A stretch of DNA of 64,000 nt from NCBI RefSeq assembly GCF_047824785.1, contig NZ_CP181167.1, forward strand, positions 1 to 64,000, written 5' to 3'. The notes beneath the pieces were generated by a model. It saw only the letters and a list, made by a program, of their open reading frames with translations, was not told the DNA's origin and searched no databases. Positions 36,028-45,983 of the stretch are shown here, in pieces (position 1 is the stretch's first letter; each line of letters opens with the position of its first letter). The DNA comes from Nitrobacter sp039808345 (GTDB taxonomy: Bacteria > Pseudomonadota > Alphaproteobacteria > Rhizobiales > Xanthobacteraceae). Made by a program: the position numbers and the translations under genes.

Positions 36028-36948
36028 TCATCCTCGCCGGTTCTCATACGCCTTCAAATGCGTATGGATGGTGCGGAGCTTGGGTACCGGGAGCTTCGCG
36101 GCCTCGCCGCGAGCGATGAGATCGCCCATGATGTGGTCGGCTTCGACCCGCGCGCCGGTCTCGATGTCACGGAACATGGATGCGGTGAGCTGCGAGCCCG
36201 TCGCCGTCAGCATCGCGGTCGCGCCGCTCAGGAATTCTTCGCGCGGTGCGTGACCTGCCGCTTTCGCGATACCGGCCGCCTCGTCCAGTAAGGCCAGAAT
36301 GAAATCGCGTCCGCCGGGCGCGGCGACGATCTGGCCGATGGATGCGCGCATCACGCAGGTCGCGCCGGCGAGCGTCGCCAGAAACACCCACTTCTCCCAC
36401 ATGCCCTGGATGATGGTTTCGGACGGCTGCGCGCCGCACCTTGCGCCGGCGAAGGCTTCGGCGATAGCCCGGACGCGCTCGCTCGCGCCGCCGTCGCGCT
36501 CGCCGAAGCGAAGCGAGTGCATCGGCGCGAGATGGACGACCTCGCGCTTCTCGTTGAGAGTGACCGCGAGCGAGCACAGGCCGCCGAGCACACGCTCGCG
36601 GCCGAACACGGCGTCGAGCGCCTCCAGGTGACGCATCCCGTTGAGCAGCGGGATGATCACCGTCGTCGGCCCCACCGCCCGCGCGAATGATGCGATTGCG
36701 TCTTCCAGATCGAACGCCTTGCAACTCAGCAGGACGAGGTCGAATGCCCCGCTCACGCCCTCGGCCTGGACTGTCGGCGGATTATCGAGCGTGAAGTCGC
36801 CGTGCGGACTCCTGACGACAAGACCGTCGCCTGCCAGTTCGGCCGCGCGTCTGGGGCGCACCAGGAAGGTCACATCCTGACCGGCCCGCAACAGCCTGCC
36901 GCCGAAATAGCCGCCGGTCGCACCGGCCCCGACGACGAGAATGCGCAT
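36028..36948 (-). CDS. panE: 2-dehydropantoate 2-reductase
   Basis: NADPH-dependent ketopantoate reductase of the pantothenate/CoA pathway. 306 residues with N-terminal MRILVVGAGATGGYFGGRLL (Rossmann GxGxxG at 7-12), LVLLSCKAFDLEDA near 72, the catalytic-Lys region IQGMWEKWVFLATLAG near 184, and SMFRDIETGARVEADHIMGD near 258. Paralogues in this group can act on other ketoacids, so substrate assignment is by family. Confidence 0.9.
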   Translation of the reverse strand: MRILVVGAGATGGYFGGRLLRAGQDVTFLVRPRRAAELAGDGLVVRSPHGDFTLDNPPTVQAEGVSGAFDLVLLSCKAFDLEDAIASFARAVGPTTVIIPLLNGMRHLEALDAVFGRERVLGGLCSLAVTLNEKREVVHLAPMHSLRFGERDGGASERVRAIAEAFAGARCGAQPSETIIQGMWEKWVFLATLAGATCVMRASIGQIVAAPGGRDFILALLDEAAGIAKAAGHAPREEFLSGATAMLTATGSQLTASMFRDIETGARVEADHIMGDLIARGEAAKLPVPKLRTIHTHLKAYENRRG

Positions 36949-37120
36949 CGATATGCTCCTTGTTCGGCGATGCCTCGGTCTTTCAACCTTCGCTTCTGAT
37001 TGAACCAGACGCGACGCCGGGACTGTTGTTCTGGCGCGCTTTCCTCACGCGGACAGGTCATCCGCCTCGCGCGAAAGCACTCCGGCACAGGGCGCGCGCG
37101 GCAAGGCTCATCCTGCTTCA

Positions 37121-38470
37121 TCAGATCAGCCGCCTGATCTCCTGCTTGCGCCAGACCATCAGATAGAACGCCATCTGCAACGCCATCATGGCGCAGAACG
37201 CGGCCGGATAGGCGATCCAGACGCCCTCCACCCCGATCTGGCGGCTGAGCACGATGGCGACCGGCACCTCAACCGCAACGATCGCGAGAATCGACAGCAG
37301 CGTCGGCACCACCACCGTGCCGCTCGCCCGCATGGTGGCGGCGAATACGCACGCCATGCCGAACGGGACCGTGCTCCAGAGCACGATGTACAGCAGCGTC
37401 TGCGCCAGTTCGAGCACCTCCGGGCTGGTGATGAACAGCCCGATGATGGTCCGTGAGAACAGGTAGCCAAGGGCGACCAGACCGCCAGTCAGCAACAGGT
37501 TGAGCCACATCGCGGTGCGCACGACCGGGCCGATCCGTTCGATCTCGCCCGCGCCGATCGCCTGCGCTGCGAAGATCGACGCGGTGATGGCGATCGAGAT
37601 CGCCGGAAACTGCGCGTAGCCCAGCACCTGGTTGACGGCGCCATAGGCGGCGGTGGCGTCGGAGCCGAAGCCGTTGACGATCCCGAGCAGCACGATCTCG
37701 GCGAGTGACATCGCCACGAGCTGGACGGCGGTCGGAATCCCGATGCGCAGCACCTTGCCGAGCAGTTCGCGATCGAGCCGCATCGCGCGCAACAGCACCT
37801 TGTCGGGCGCCAGCGGATGGTTCATCCACCGCATGTGCAGCCCGAGCCACAGCAGCGTCACCACCGCCGAGATCGCGGACGCGATCGCCGCGCTGACCAC
37901 GCCCAGTTGAGGCAAGCCGAACCATCCGCGGATAAGCGCCGGCGTCACGGCAAGTCCGATCGCTGTCGAGATCGCAAGCGCCCACAACGGCGTGACCGTG
38001 TCGCCGACGCCGCGCATCATTGCGGTGGCGAGCAGGAAGGTGAAGATCGCCGGCATGGTGATCATCATGATGCGGGCGTAGTCCGTCGCATCGTCGAGAA
38101 TGTTGGGCGGCACGGCCAGCGCCATCATCAACTCGCGCGCGAACAGTCCCCCGCCGACCGCGATGACGCCGCCGCCAAGCAATGTCAGGGCAAGCGTGGT
38201 CCCCGCGATCGCCTTCGCCTTGGCGGCTTCGCGCGCGCCCCACGCCTGGCCGATCAGCATCGACGAACCCGCGCCGAGTCCGAGGATGAAAGAGAGAAAG
38301 AAAAACATCACCGGAAAGAAGATGGAGACGGCGGCGAGCGCGTCGACGCCGATCATCTGGCCGAGATAGATGCCGTTGACGGTTCCGAACAACGACTGGA
38401 GGACGTTGCTCAGCATCATCGGCATCAGGAAGAAGACATACGCCCGCCACAGCGGTTGCGCGGCCGTCAT
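37121..38470 (-). CDS. MATE family multidrug/cation efflux transporter
   Basis: 449 residues forming about 12 membrane helices in two homologous halves, typical of the MATE (DinF/NorM) family that exports organic cations using Na+ or H+ gradients. It starts MTAAQPLWRAYVFFLMPMMLSN with the family-typical P-x-M-LSN early motif; GTVNGIYLGQMIG follows near 29. The C-terminal half contains AAYGAVNQVLGYAQFPAI. Substrate unknown. It is divergent from addB. Confidence 0.9.
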   Translation of the reverse strand: MTAAQPLWRAYVFFLMPMMLSNVLQSLFGTVNGIYLGQMIGVDALAAVSIFFPVMFFFLSFILGLGAGSSMLIGQAWGAREAAKAKAIAGTTLALTLLGGGVIAVGGGLFARELMMALAVPPNILDDATDYARIMMITMPAIFTFLLATAMMRGVGDTVTPLWALAISTAIGLAVTPALIRGWFGLPQLGVVSAAIASAISAVVTLLWLGLHMRWMNHPLAPDKVLLRAMRLDRELLGKVLRIGIPTAVQLVAMSLAEIVLLGIVNGFGSDATAAYGAVNQVLGYAQFPAISIAITASIFAAQAIGAGEIERIGPVVRTAMWLNLLLTGGLVALGYLFSRTIIGLFITSPEVLELAQTLLYIVLWSTVPFGMACVFAATMRASGTVVVPTLLSILAIVAVEVPVAIVLSRQIGVEGVWIAYPAAFCAMMALQMAFYLMVWRKQEIRRLI

Positions 38471-38526
38471 GATGGAATCCTTGTGGGAGCTTGATGCTTC
38501 GGCGCAGGCGGTCGTCCCGGCAGCCT

Positions 38527-38643
38527 ATAGAGCATGATCCCGAAAAGCGGAAACCGGCTCGCGTGAAGAAAACGCGTCCAGGTGCTTAGTCCCGAGCTTT
38601 GATGGTGCATCCTTTTCGCACGATTTGAAGGAAACGCTATATC
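38527..38643. repeat. Diverged family C/B composite repeat
   Basis: TATAGAGCATGATCCCGAAA ... GCTCGCGTGAAGAAAACGCG ... CACGATTTGAAGGAAACGCTATAT. It mixes the ATGATCC-GAAAA block of family B with the CGCGTGAAGAAAACGCG block of family C, and lies in the addB promoter region. Confidence 0.65.
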
Positions 38644-38686
38644 CTCCCCGTGTCATGATATGCCTGATCTCGAATCAGGATCTTTC

Positions 38687-41600
38687 ATGCGCGTCCGCAA
38701 CGTCCCCGCATCAATACCATTTCTGCGCACCGTCATCACCGCCCTGGTCGATGGCGAGCTGATCGAGGGATTCCGCCCGCGCGCGCGGCCCGAGCGGCTT
38801 GCCGAAGCCACGCTCTACCTGCCCACCCGGCGCGCCGGCCGCATGGCGCGCGATATCTTTCTCGAAGTGCTCGATACCGACGCCGTGATCCTGCCGCGCA
38901 TCGTCACGCTCGGCGACATCGACGAAGACGAACTGGCCTTCGCCCAAGCCGTTCCGCTGTCGCGGGAAACGCTCGAACTGCCGCCGGCGCTCGGCGGCCT
39001 CGCGCGCCGTCTCGCGCTGGCGCAGCTTATCGACGCATGGGCGCGCCGGCTGAAGCCGGGTGAGCCGGAACGGGCGCCGCTGGTTCTCGGCGGCCCGGCC
39101 TCGACGCTGGCGCTTGCGGACGACCTCGCGCGACTGATGGACGACATGGCGACGCGCGGCGTGGACTGGCGGGCGCTCGACCGGCTGGTGCCCGAAGCGC
39201 TCGACCGCTACTGGCAGCTCACGCTCGATTTCCTGAAGATCGCGCGGGAGTACTGGCCGGCTCACCTTCAGGAAACCGGCCGGATCGAACCCGCGATGCG
39301 GCGCGATCGCCTGATCGAGGCCGAGGCCGCGCGTCTCGTCAACCATCATGCGGGACCGGTGATCGCGGCGGGCTCCACCGGCTCGATGCCATCGACCGCG
39401 AAACTGCTGCATGTCATCGCCGCGCTGCCGCAAGGCGCGGTCGTGCTGCCGGGACTCGACACCGGCCTCGACGAGGATGCGTGGCAACTGATCGGCGGCG
39501 TCAGGGATAGAACGAACGGCGCGTTCATCACGCCGCCCGCCGCCGGTCATCCGCAATTCGCGCTGCACGGCCTGCTCAAGCGCTTCGAGATCACACGATC
39601 CGAGGTGAAAGCACTCGGCGCACCCGCGCCGCACGGGCGCGAGATGCTGGCGTCTGAAGCAATGCGGCCGGCGGAGGCGACCGCGCAATGGCACACCCGG
39701 CTCGCCGAGCCCGAGGTCGCGGAGAAGATCGCGGCCGGGATGCAGAACCTCGCCGTGATCGCCGCCGCCAATCCGGAAATGGAGGCGCTCGGCATCGCCG
39801 TCGCCATGCGCGAGGCGCGCGACCTGAACAGGACCGCCGCGCTGGTGACGTTCGACCGCGCGCTGGCGCGGCGGGTGATGGCGGCGCTCGGCCGCTGGAA
39901 TCTCGCCTTCGACGATTCGGGGGGCGATCCGCTGATGGACACGCTGGCGGGGATTTTCGCACGGCTGGCGGCCGAGACGGCGTGCAACGGTCTGGAGCCC
40001 CCGACCCTGCTGGCTTTGCTGAAGCACCCGCTGTGCCGGCTGGGACGCGTGGCCGGCGGCTGGTCGCGAGCGATCGCGACGCTGGAGCTCGCGGTCCTGC
40101 GCGGCACCCGGCCGCCGCCCGGCAGCAAGGGCCTCGCGGACGAATTCGCGCGCTTTTGCGGCGAGCGCGACAAGCTGGATCGCGGCGAAAGTTCTTCGCT
40201 GCATCGCAGCGAGCCTCGCGCGGCGCTGAAGCCGCATCACCTCGATGATGTCAGCGCTTTGATCGCGGCCCTGCGTGACGCGCTCGCGCCGCTCGAAGGC
40301 GATGGCGCATCGAGATCGGCGGACTTCACCGTCCTCGCCATGCAGCATCGCCAGGCTATCGACGCGTTGTCCTGTGACGACGAAGGCGTCGCCGCCGCAT
40401 TCGACGGCCAGCATGGTTCTGCACTCGCCAGCGCGTTCGACGATCTGCGCGAGGCGGGCGAGCGCAGCGGCCTGACGGTCAGGATCGCGGACTATCCGGA
40501 CACCTTCGAGGCGGCGTTCGGCGACCGCGTCGTGCGCCGCCCGCAGACGACGACGGCAAGCCTGCGCATCTACGGACCGCTCGAAGCGCGGCTCACCCAA
40601 TGCGACCGCGTCATCCTCGGCGGGCTCACTGAAGGCGTCTGGCCGCCCGCGCCGCCGGCCGATCCCTGGCTCAGCCGGCCGATGCGGCACGAACTCGGGC
40701 TCGATCTTCCGGAACGGCGCATCGGATTGTCCGCGCACGATTTCACCCAACTGCTCGGCGCGGGCGACGTCATCCTCAGCCATGCCGCCAAGGCCGGGGG
40801 GTCGCCCGCGGTGGCGTCCCGCTTCCTGCACCGGCTCGAAGCCGTCGCGGGCGCGACACGCTGGACGGCTGCGATGAAGGCAGGCGCGCGATACATTCAG
40901 TATGCCGAAGCGCTCGACCGGCCCGACGAGGTCACGCCCATCGCGCAGCCCGCGCCGAAGCCGCCGCGCGCGGCGCGGCCGACGCGGCTGTCCGTGACCG
41001 CGATCGAGGACTGGCTGCGCGACCCCTACACCATCTACGCCAGACACATTCTGAAGCTCCTGCCGCTGGAGGCCGTCGATATGCCCTTGTCGGCGGCGGA
41101 CCGCGGCTCGGCTATTCACGACGCGCTCGGTGATTTCACCAAGCTTTATCCGGCAAGCCTGCCCGACGATCCGGAAGGCGCGCTGCGCGCCATCGGCGAA
41201 AGCCGTTTCGCGCCGCTGATGCAGCGGCCGGAAGCGCGCGCGCTGTGGTGGCCACGCTTCCAGCGCATCGCAGCATGGTTCGCGGAATGGGAGCAGACGC
41301 GCCGGGCGCATCTGGTCAGGATCGACGCGGAGGTCAGCGGCGGAATCGAGATCCCGATCGACGGCGACCGCAACTTCACTCTGTCGGCGCGCGCCGACCG
41401 TATCGAACATCTCGGCGGCGGCCGCTTTGCCGTGCTCGACTACAAGACCGGCAGTCCTCCGAGCAGCAAACAGGTGCGGCTCGGCCTCTCGCCGCAGCTC
41501 ACGCTGGAGTCCGCGATTCTGCGCAACGGCGGCTTCGCGGGCATTTCTCCCGGCGCATCGGTCAGCGAGCTGGTCTATGTCCGGCTCAGCGGCAACAACC

Positions 41601-41842
41601 CTGCCGGCGAATCGAGGCCGGTCGATCTCGATAGCGGCAGAACCGCAACCCAGTCCCCGGACGAGGCGGCCGATCGCGCTCTTGAGGAACTCACCGCGCT
41701 GATCCGCGCTTTCGACGACGAGCAGCAGGGCTACGCATCGCTCGACCTGCCGATGTGGAAGACCCGCTACGGGGTCTATGATGATCTCGCACGGATCAAG
41801 GAATGGTCGGCGGCCGGCGGGCCGGGGTCGGAGCAATCGTGA
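38687..41842 (+). CDS. addB: Double-strand break repair protein AddB
   Basis: Nuclease/helicase-fold subunit of the AddAB (RexAB) complex that resects double-strand ends and recognises chi-like sites. 1051 residues from the ATG at 38687 (MRVRNVPASIPFLRTVITAL), preceded by AGGA; the ATG at 38660 would add nine codons. The N-terminal LPTRRAGR segment replaces a canonical Walker A, as in alphaproteobacterial AddB. The C-terminal nuclease domain shows SVTAIEDWLRDPYTIYA near 777 and RADRIEHLGG...FAVLDYKTG near 903-925. It overlaps addA by 4 bp. Confidence 0.93.
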   Translation: MRVRNVPASIPFLRTVITALVDGELIEGFRPRARPERLAEATLYLPTRRAGRMARDIFLEVLDTDAVILPRIVTLGDIDEDELAFAQAVPLSRETLELPPALGGLARRLALAQLIDAWARRLKPGEPERAPLVLGGPASTLALADDLARLMDDMATRGVDWRALDRLVPEALDRYWQLTLDFLKIAREYWPAHLQETGRIEPAMRRDRLIEAEAARLVNHHAGPVIAAGSTGSMPSTAKLLHVIAALPQGAVVLPGLDTGLDEDAWQLIGGVRDRTNGAFITPPAAGHPQFALHGLLKRFEITRSEVKALGAPAPHGREMLASEAMRPAEATAQWHTRLAEPEVAEKIAAGMQNLAVIAAANPEMEALGIAVAMREARDLNRTAALVTFDRALARRVMAALGRWNLAFDDSGGDPLMDTLAGIFARLAAETACNGLEPPTLLALLKHPLCRLGRVAGGWSRAIATLELAVLRGTRPPPGSKGLADEFARFCGERDKLDRGESSSLHRSEPRAALKPHHLDDVSALIAALRDALAPLEGDGASRSADFTVLAMQHRQAIDALSCDDEGVAAAFDGQHGSALASAFDDLREAGERSGLTVRIADYPDTFEAAFGDRVVRRPQTTTASLRIYGPLEARLTQCDRVILGGLTEGVWPPAPPADPWLSRPMRHELGLDLPERRIGLSAHDFTQLLGAGDVILSHAAKAGGSPAVASRFLHRLEAVAGATRWTAAMKAGARYIQYAEALDRPDEVTPIAQPAPKPPRAARPTRLSVTAIEDWLRDPYTIYARHILKLLPLEAVDMPLSAADRGSAIHDALGDFTKLYPASLPDDPEGALRAIGESRFAPLMQRPEARALWWPRFQRIAAWFAEWEQTRRAHLVRIDAEVSGGIEIPIDGDRNFTLSARADRIEHLGGGRFAVLDYKTGSPPSSKQVRLGLSPQLTLESAILRNGGFAGISPGASVSELVYVRLSGNNPAGESRPVDLDSGRTATQSPDEAADRALEELTALIRAFDDEQQGYASLDLPMWKTRYGVYDDLARIKEWSAAGGPGSEQS

Positions 41843-44800
41843 AAGCGCCCCGCCCCGTTCATCCCGACGCCAGCGCGCGCCAGCAGCGCGCGTCCGATCC
41901 GGCCGCATCGGTGTTCGTGTCAGCCAATGCGGGATCGGGCAAGACGCACGTTCTGGTGCAGCGCGTGATTCGTCTGTTGCTCAATAACGTCGACCCCGCA
42001 CGCATCCTCTGCATCACCTTCACCAAGGCCGCCGCCGCGAACATGGCGGAGCGGGTGTTCTCGACGCTCGGGCGCTGGGTGACACTCGAGGATGAGGCGC
42101 TGGACGCGGCGCTGCGCGATGCCGGCATCGCGCAGCCGGACGCGAGGTGGCGCGAACAGGCGCGCAAGCTGTTCGCTTCCGCGCTGGAAACACCGGGCGG
42201 ATTGAAGGTGCAGACCATCCACGCGCTCTGCACGCGGCTGCTGCAGCAGTTTCCGTTCGAGGCCGAGGTGCCGGCGCGCTTCACCGTGCTCGACGAGCGC
42301 GACCAGACCGAGATGATGGAGCGCGCGAGCATCCATGTCATGCTCGACGCCGCGGAGAATCCGGACAGTCCGGCCGGCCGCGCGCTGCGATACGCCATGG
42401 GCGCGGAGGCCGACACGACGCTGCGCGATGTCATCAGTCAGGCCTGCCTTCGCCGCGATCACGCCGTGGCGTGGACCGGGGATCGCGGCACCGGGCAAGC
42501 GGTCCGGGATGTCGCCGATGCGCTCGGCGTCGATCCGGACGAGCGCGTCGAGGACGTCGAGCGTGAGATGATCGACGGGCCGAACCTGCCGCGAAGCAAG
42601 TGGCTCGATACGGCGGCGCTGATCGCAACAGGCAGTTCGAATGACATCAAACAGTCCGAACGGCTGCGTGACGCCCATGCGGAAGCGGGCGACACCGCGC
42701 AGGCCGATCGCTATCTCGACGTCTTCCTGACAGGAGGCGGCAGCCCACGCAAATCCTTTGTCACGAAGAAGATAAGCGATGTCAGGCCCGACATCGCTGA
42801 AATGCTTGCCGATGAATGCCAGCGCGTGATCGCGCTGCTCGCACGCCGCCGCGCGATCAACATCCGCGACCGCACGCAATCCCTGCTCGTCATCGCCGCC
42901 GCGGTCGCCGCCCATTACGGGCGCGAGAAGCACGAGCGCGGCCTGCTCGACTATGACGACCTGATCGACAAGACGCTTCGGATGCTGGAGCAGACCTCGC
43001 CCGGCTGGGTCCACTACAAGCTCGATCGCGGCGTCGATCACGTGCTGATCGACGAGGCGCAGGATACCAGCCCGAAACAATGGGACATCGTCGAGCGCAT
43101 CATCGCGGACTTCACCGCCGGCGAAGGCGCGCGCGAGGGCGTGCGCCGGACCGTGTTCGCGGTCGGCGACGAGAAGCAGTCGATCTTCTCGTTCCAGGGC
43201 GCGGCGCCGCGCGAATTCGACGAGCGGCGGCGCAAGCTGGAGATGAAGTTCACCGATGCAAAACTGCCGTTCCGCAAGGAGGATTTCATCTACTCGTTCC
43301 GGTCCGGCAAAGCGATCCTTGAATCGGTCGACCATGTGTTCCGCGATCCCGGGATCTATGCCAGCATCCACGCGGTCGGCGCTCACCCCGTGCACGAATC
43401 GCTGGCGGACGCAGCACCCGGCATCGTCGATCTCTGGAATCTGGAAGAGCGGGACCCGCGCGAGGAGATCGAGGGCTGGCGCGCGCCATTCGATGCGGTC
43501 ACCGCGACCAGCCCCGAGGTCAAGCTGGCGCGACGCATCCGCAACGAAATCAGGACGCTGATCGCGCAAGGCGCCATGACCGGGCATCTGGGCAACCGTC
43601 GCCCGCTCGGCCACGGCGATATCCTGGTGCTGGTGCGGCGGCGCGGCAGCGCGTTCAACGCCGTCATCCAGGCGCTGAAGCAGTCCGGCATTCCGGTGGC
43701 CGGCGCGGATCGTCTTAAACTCACCGAGCACATCGCGATCATCGACCTGATGAACCTTACGGATGCGCTGCTGCTGCCGCGTGACGATCTGGCGCTGGCG
43801 GTGGCGCTGAAAAGCCCGCTGTTCGGCCTCGACGACGACGACCTGTTCAAGCTGGCGTGGCAGCGCAAGGGCTCGCTGCGCGACGCGCTCGCCGGGCACG
43901 CGACAGCCAGCGACAAATTCCGCGACGCCTTCGAACGCCTGAAGCGGTGCGAAAGCCGAGCCGCGCGCGACACGCCGTTCGCGTTCTTTGCGTGGCTTCT
44001 CGGCGAGGAAGGCGGGCGGCGGCGAATCCTGCGCCGGCTCGGCCATGAAGCCAATGATGCGCTCGACGAGTTCCTTGAACTGGCGCTGGCCTATGAGCGC
44101 AAGGCCCCCGCGTCGCTGCAAGGCTTCATGGCGTGGCTGCGCGCCGCCGATACCGAGGTGAAGCGCGACATGGAAATCTCGCGCGACGAGGTCCGCGTGA
44201 TGACCGTGCACGGCGCGAAGGGGCTGGAGGCCTCGGTGGTGTTTCTCGCCGACACCTCGACATCGCCGGCCGACACCGAGCGTCTCAGCCTGATCCGCAT
44301 GGCGCGCGGCAATGCGCCCGCAGGCCATGCCGGCGTGACGATCTGGGCCGGGAGTAAAGCTGAAGATCCGCCTTGCGTGGCACAGGCGCGCGCGGCCATG
44401 ACCGCGGAAACCGAGCACGAATATCGCCGCCTGCTTTACGTCGCGATGACCCGCGCGGCCGACCGCCTGATCGTCGGCGGCTGCAAGCCGGGCAATGTCA
44501 ACAAGGTGCGGGAATTGTCCTGGTACGACCTGATCGAGAAAGGCCTGGGCAATTCCGGCCTTGCGATGCAGGCGTTCGAAACCGAGACCGGGAAGGTCAG
44601 GCGTTTCACCCGGCCAGATCACGATGATCCTGGATCGAATCGATCCAGGATCATGAACGTGATCGATTCCAATATTTTAGAGCGGGATGCGGGCGGAAAA
44701 CCGCTGCACACTTTTCCTCATCCCGCTCTAGAGGAAGCCGAACCGGATGCCGCAAGCCCGGTGCCGACGGCGTCCCCCGGCGCTACCCCGATCGCGCTGC

Positions 44801-45444
44801 CGCCCTGGCTGCATCTTACGGCCGCGCCGGAAGCGCCCGCGAGCCGATCGCTACAGCCGTCGGATGCCGACGAGGCCGCGCATCATCGCTTGCGGGCCGG
44901 CGTCGCCCGGGATCAGCGCCACCGGGCGCGGCTTCGCGGCACGCTGGCGCATCGCCTGCTGCAGTCCCTGCCCGAGGTGCCACAGGATCGCCGCCGGGAG
45001 ACCGCGCTGTCCTATCTTGCGCGCAACGCGAGCGGCTGGGGCGAGGCCGAGCGCGACCTGCTGGCGGCGCAGGTCGTGGCGCTGCTCGATGATGCGAGGT
45101 TCGCCGCCATTTTCGCGGATGGCAGCCGGGCCGAGGTGGCGATCGCCGGGCGGCTGACGACGCGGCGGGGCGATCCCCTGCTGGTCTCGGGCCAGATCGA
45201 CCGGCTCGTGATCACCCCCACCGGGATTCTGGTTGTCGACTACAAGACCAGCCTCGCGCCCGCGAACCTGGCCGGCGTTCCGCCCCCCTATATCCGCCAG
45301 CTCGCGCTCTATCGCGCGGTGCTCGCTAGCCTGTACCCGGAACTGCCTGTCAAGGCGGCGCTGCTCTGGACCGAGACGCCTGAAATGATTGAGGTTTCCG
45401 TCTCGGCGATGGATGCCGCCCTGGAAGCCATCATCACGATGTAA
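41839..45444 (+). CDS. addA: Double-strand break repair helicase AddA, with an in-frame palindromic insert
   Basis: UvrD/Rep-type helicase-nuclease of AddAB. I chose the GTG at 41839, whose GTGA overlaps the addB stop (translational coupling); 1201 residues. Walker A SANAGSGKTH at 28-37, helicase motif II HVLIDEAQDTSPKQW near 405, VMTVHGAKGLEA near 790 and YVAMTRAADRLIVGG near 872 mark the helicase. The C-terminal nuclease shows GQIDRLVITP and VVDYKTS near 1116-1137. Codons about 928-965 (44624-44731) are repeat DNA read in frame, inserted in the linker before the nuclease domain. The rest of the protein appears complete. Confidence 0.93.
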   Translation: MKAPRPVHPDASARQQRASDPAASVFVSANAGSGKTHVLVQRVIRLLLNNVDPARILCITFTKAAAANMAERVFSTLGRWVTLEDEALDAALRDAGIAQPDARWREQARKLFASALETPGGLKVQTIHALCTRLLQQFPFEAEVPARFTVLDERDQTEMMERASIHVMLDAAENPDSPAGRALRYAMGAEADTTLRDVISQACLRRDHAVAWTGDRGTGQAVRDVADALGVDPDERVEDVEREMIDGPNLPRSKWLDTAALIATGSSNDIKQSERLRDAHAEAGDTAQADRYLDVFLTGGGSPRKSFVTKKISDVRPDIAEMLADECQRVIALLARRRAINIRDRTQSLLVIAAAVAAHYGREKHERGLLDYDDLIDKTLRMLEQTSPGWVHYKLDRGVDHVLIDEAQDTSPKQWDIVERIIADFTAGEGAREGVRRTVFAVGDEKQSIFSFQGAAPREFDERRRKLEMKFTDAKLPFRKEDFIYSFRSGKAILESVDHVFRDPGIYASIHAVGAHPVHESLADAAPGIVDLWNLEERDPREEIEGWRAPFDAVTATSPEVKLARRIRNEIRTLIAQGAMTGHLGNRRPLGHGDILVLVRRRGSAFNAVIQALKQSGIPVAGADRLKLTEHIAIIDLMNLTDALLLPRDDLALAVALKSPLFGLDDDDLFKLAWQRKGSLRDALAGHATASDKFRDAFERLKRCESRAARDTPFAFFAWLLGEEGGRRRILRRLGHEANDALDEFLELALAYERKAPASLQGFMAWLRAADTEVKRDMEISRDEVRVMTVHGAKGLEASVVFLADTSTSPADTERLSLIRMARGNAPAGHAGVTIWAGSKAEDPPCVAQARAAMTAETEHEYRRLLYVAMTRAADRLIVGGCKPGNVNKVRELSWYDLIEKGLGNSGLAMQAFETETGKVRRFTRPDHDDPGSNRSRIMNVIDSNILERDAGGKPLHTFPHPALEEAEPDAASPVPTASPGATPIALPPWLHLTAAPEAPASRSLQPSDADEAAHHRLRAGVARDQRHRARLRGTLAHRLLQSLPEVPQDRRRETALSYLARNASGWGEAERDLLAAQVVALLDDARFAAIFADGSRAEVAIAGRLTTRRGDPLLVSGQIDRLVITPTGILVVDYKTSLAPANLAGVPPPYIRQLALYRAVLASLYPELPVKAALLWTETPEMIEVSVSAMDAALEAIITM
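44624..44731. repeat. Palindromic repeat embedded in frame in addA
   Basis: Two inverted structures. A perfect 15-bp stem at 44624-44638 / 44640-44654 (ATGATCCTGGATCGA / TCGATCCAGGATCAT) has a one-base centre. A 12-bp terminal pair TAGAGCGGGATG (44678-44689) / CATCCCGCTCTA (44719-44730) follows. The TAGAGC...GCTCTA ends are those of the intergenic repeats. In the addA frame it is read without a stop, because the TAG is out of phase. Confidence 0.85.
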
Positions 45445-45555
45445 GAACCTTGACGTGTGAGAAACCTTGACCCGGGAAGATCGTCTTCCTAACTACATTC
45501 GCAGTTTCAAGCGCATTCTTTCGTAGCGCATCTCATCGATACAACGAGGTATTCC

Positions 45556-45876
45556 ATGGCTGTTGGCAAGGTTTCGGACGCCAATTTCGAAGCGGAAGTG
45601 CTCAAGGCGACTGGCCCGGTCGTGGTTGATTTCTGGGCGGAGTGGTGCGGCCCCTGCCGCATGATCGGCCCGGTGCTGGACGAAATTTCCAGCGCCATGG
45701 GCAGCAAGGTCAAGATCGTGAAGCTGAACGTCGACGAGAGCCCGAGGACGGCCTCGAAATACGGCGTGATGTCGATCCCCACGCTGATGATCTTCAAGAA
45801 CGGCGAGCTGGCCTCACGTCAGGTCGGCGCGGCGCCGAAGCAGAAACTGGAGCAGTGGATCACCGCCACGGTCTGA
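45556..45876 (+). CDS. trxA: Thioredoxin
   Basis: 106-residue cytosolic disulfide reductase. Active site WCGPC at 30-34 with FWAEWCGPCRMIGPVL context and cis-Pro region SIPTLMIFKNG near 75. It starts MAVGKVSDANFEAEV after AACGAGGT. A clear terminator follows, so it is probably monocistronic although it lies 111 bp after addA. Confidence 0.96.
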   Translation: MAVGKVSDANFEAEVLKATGPVVVDFWAEWCGPCRMIGPVLDEISSAMGSKVKIVKLNVDESPRTASKYGVMSIPTLMIFKNGELASRQVGAAPKQKLEQWITATV

Positions 45877-45898
45877 TCCTTCCGCATTGAGTTTCAAG

Positions 45899-45930
45899 CG
45901 GCCGGCGTCCGTTCGCCGGCCGTTTTGTTT
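45899..45930 (+). terminator. Rho-independent terminator of trxA
   Basis: Stem CGGCCGGCG / CGCCGGCCG with a TCCGTT loop, followed by TTTTGTTT at 45923-45930. The upstream AAG can extend the pairing. Located 22 bp after the trxA stop. Confidence 0.9.
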
Positions 45931-45983
45931 GGGTCGGCAGATGTCGTGTCTTTCCTTCTTCCCTTGCGGGAGAGGGAAAAGAA

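Noticed and set aside
38711..41908. 1065-codon open frame antisense to addB
   Set aside because: Arises from GC-rich third positions on the opposite strand; Arg/Ala-rich with no recognisable motif. addB on the plus strand has clear family motifs.
41920..44622. 900-codon open frame antisense to addA
   Set aside because: Same GC-driven shadow effect; the sense frame has all helicase motifs.
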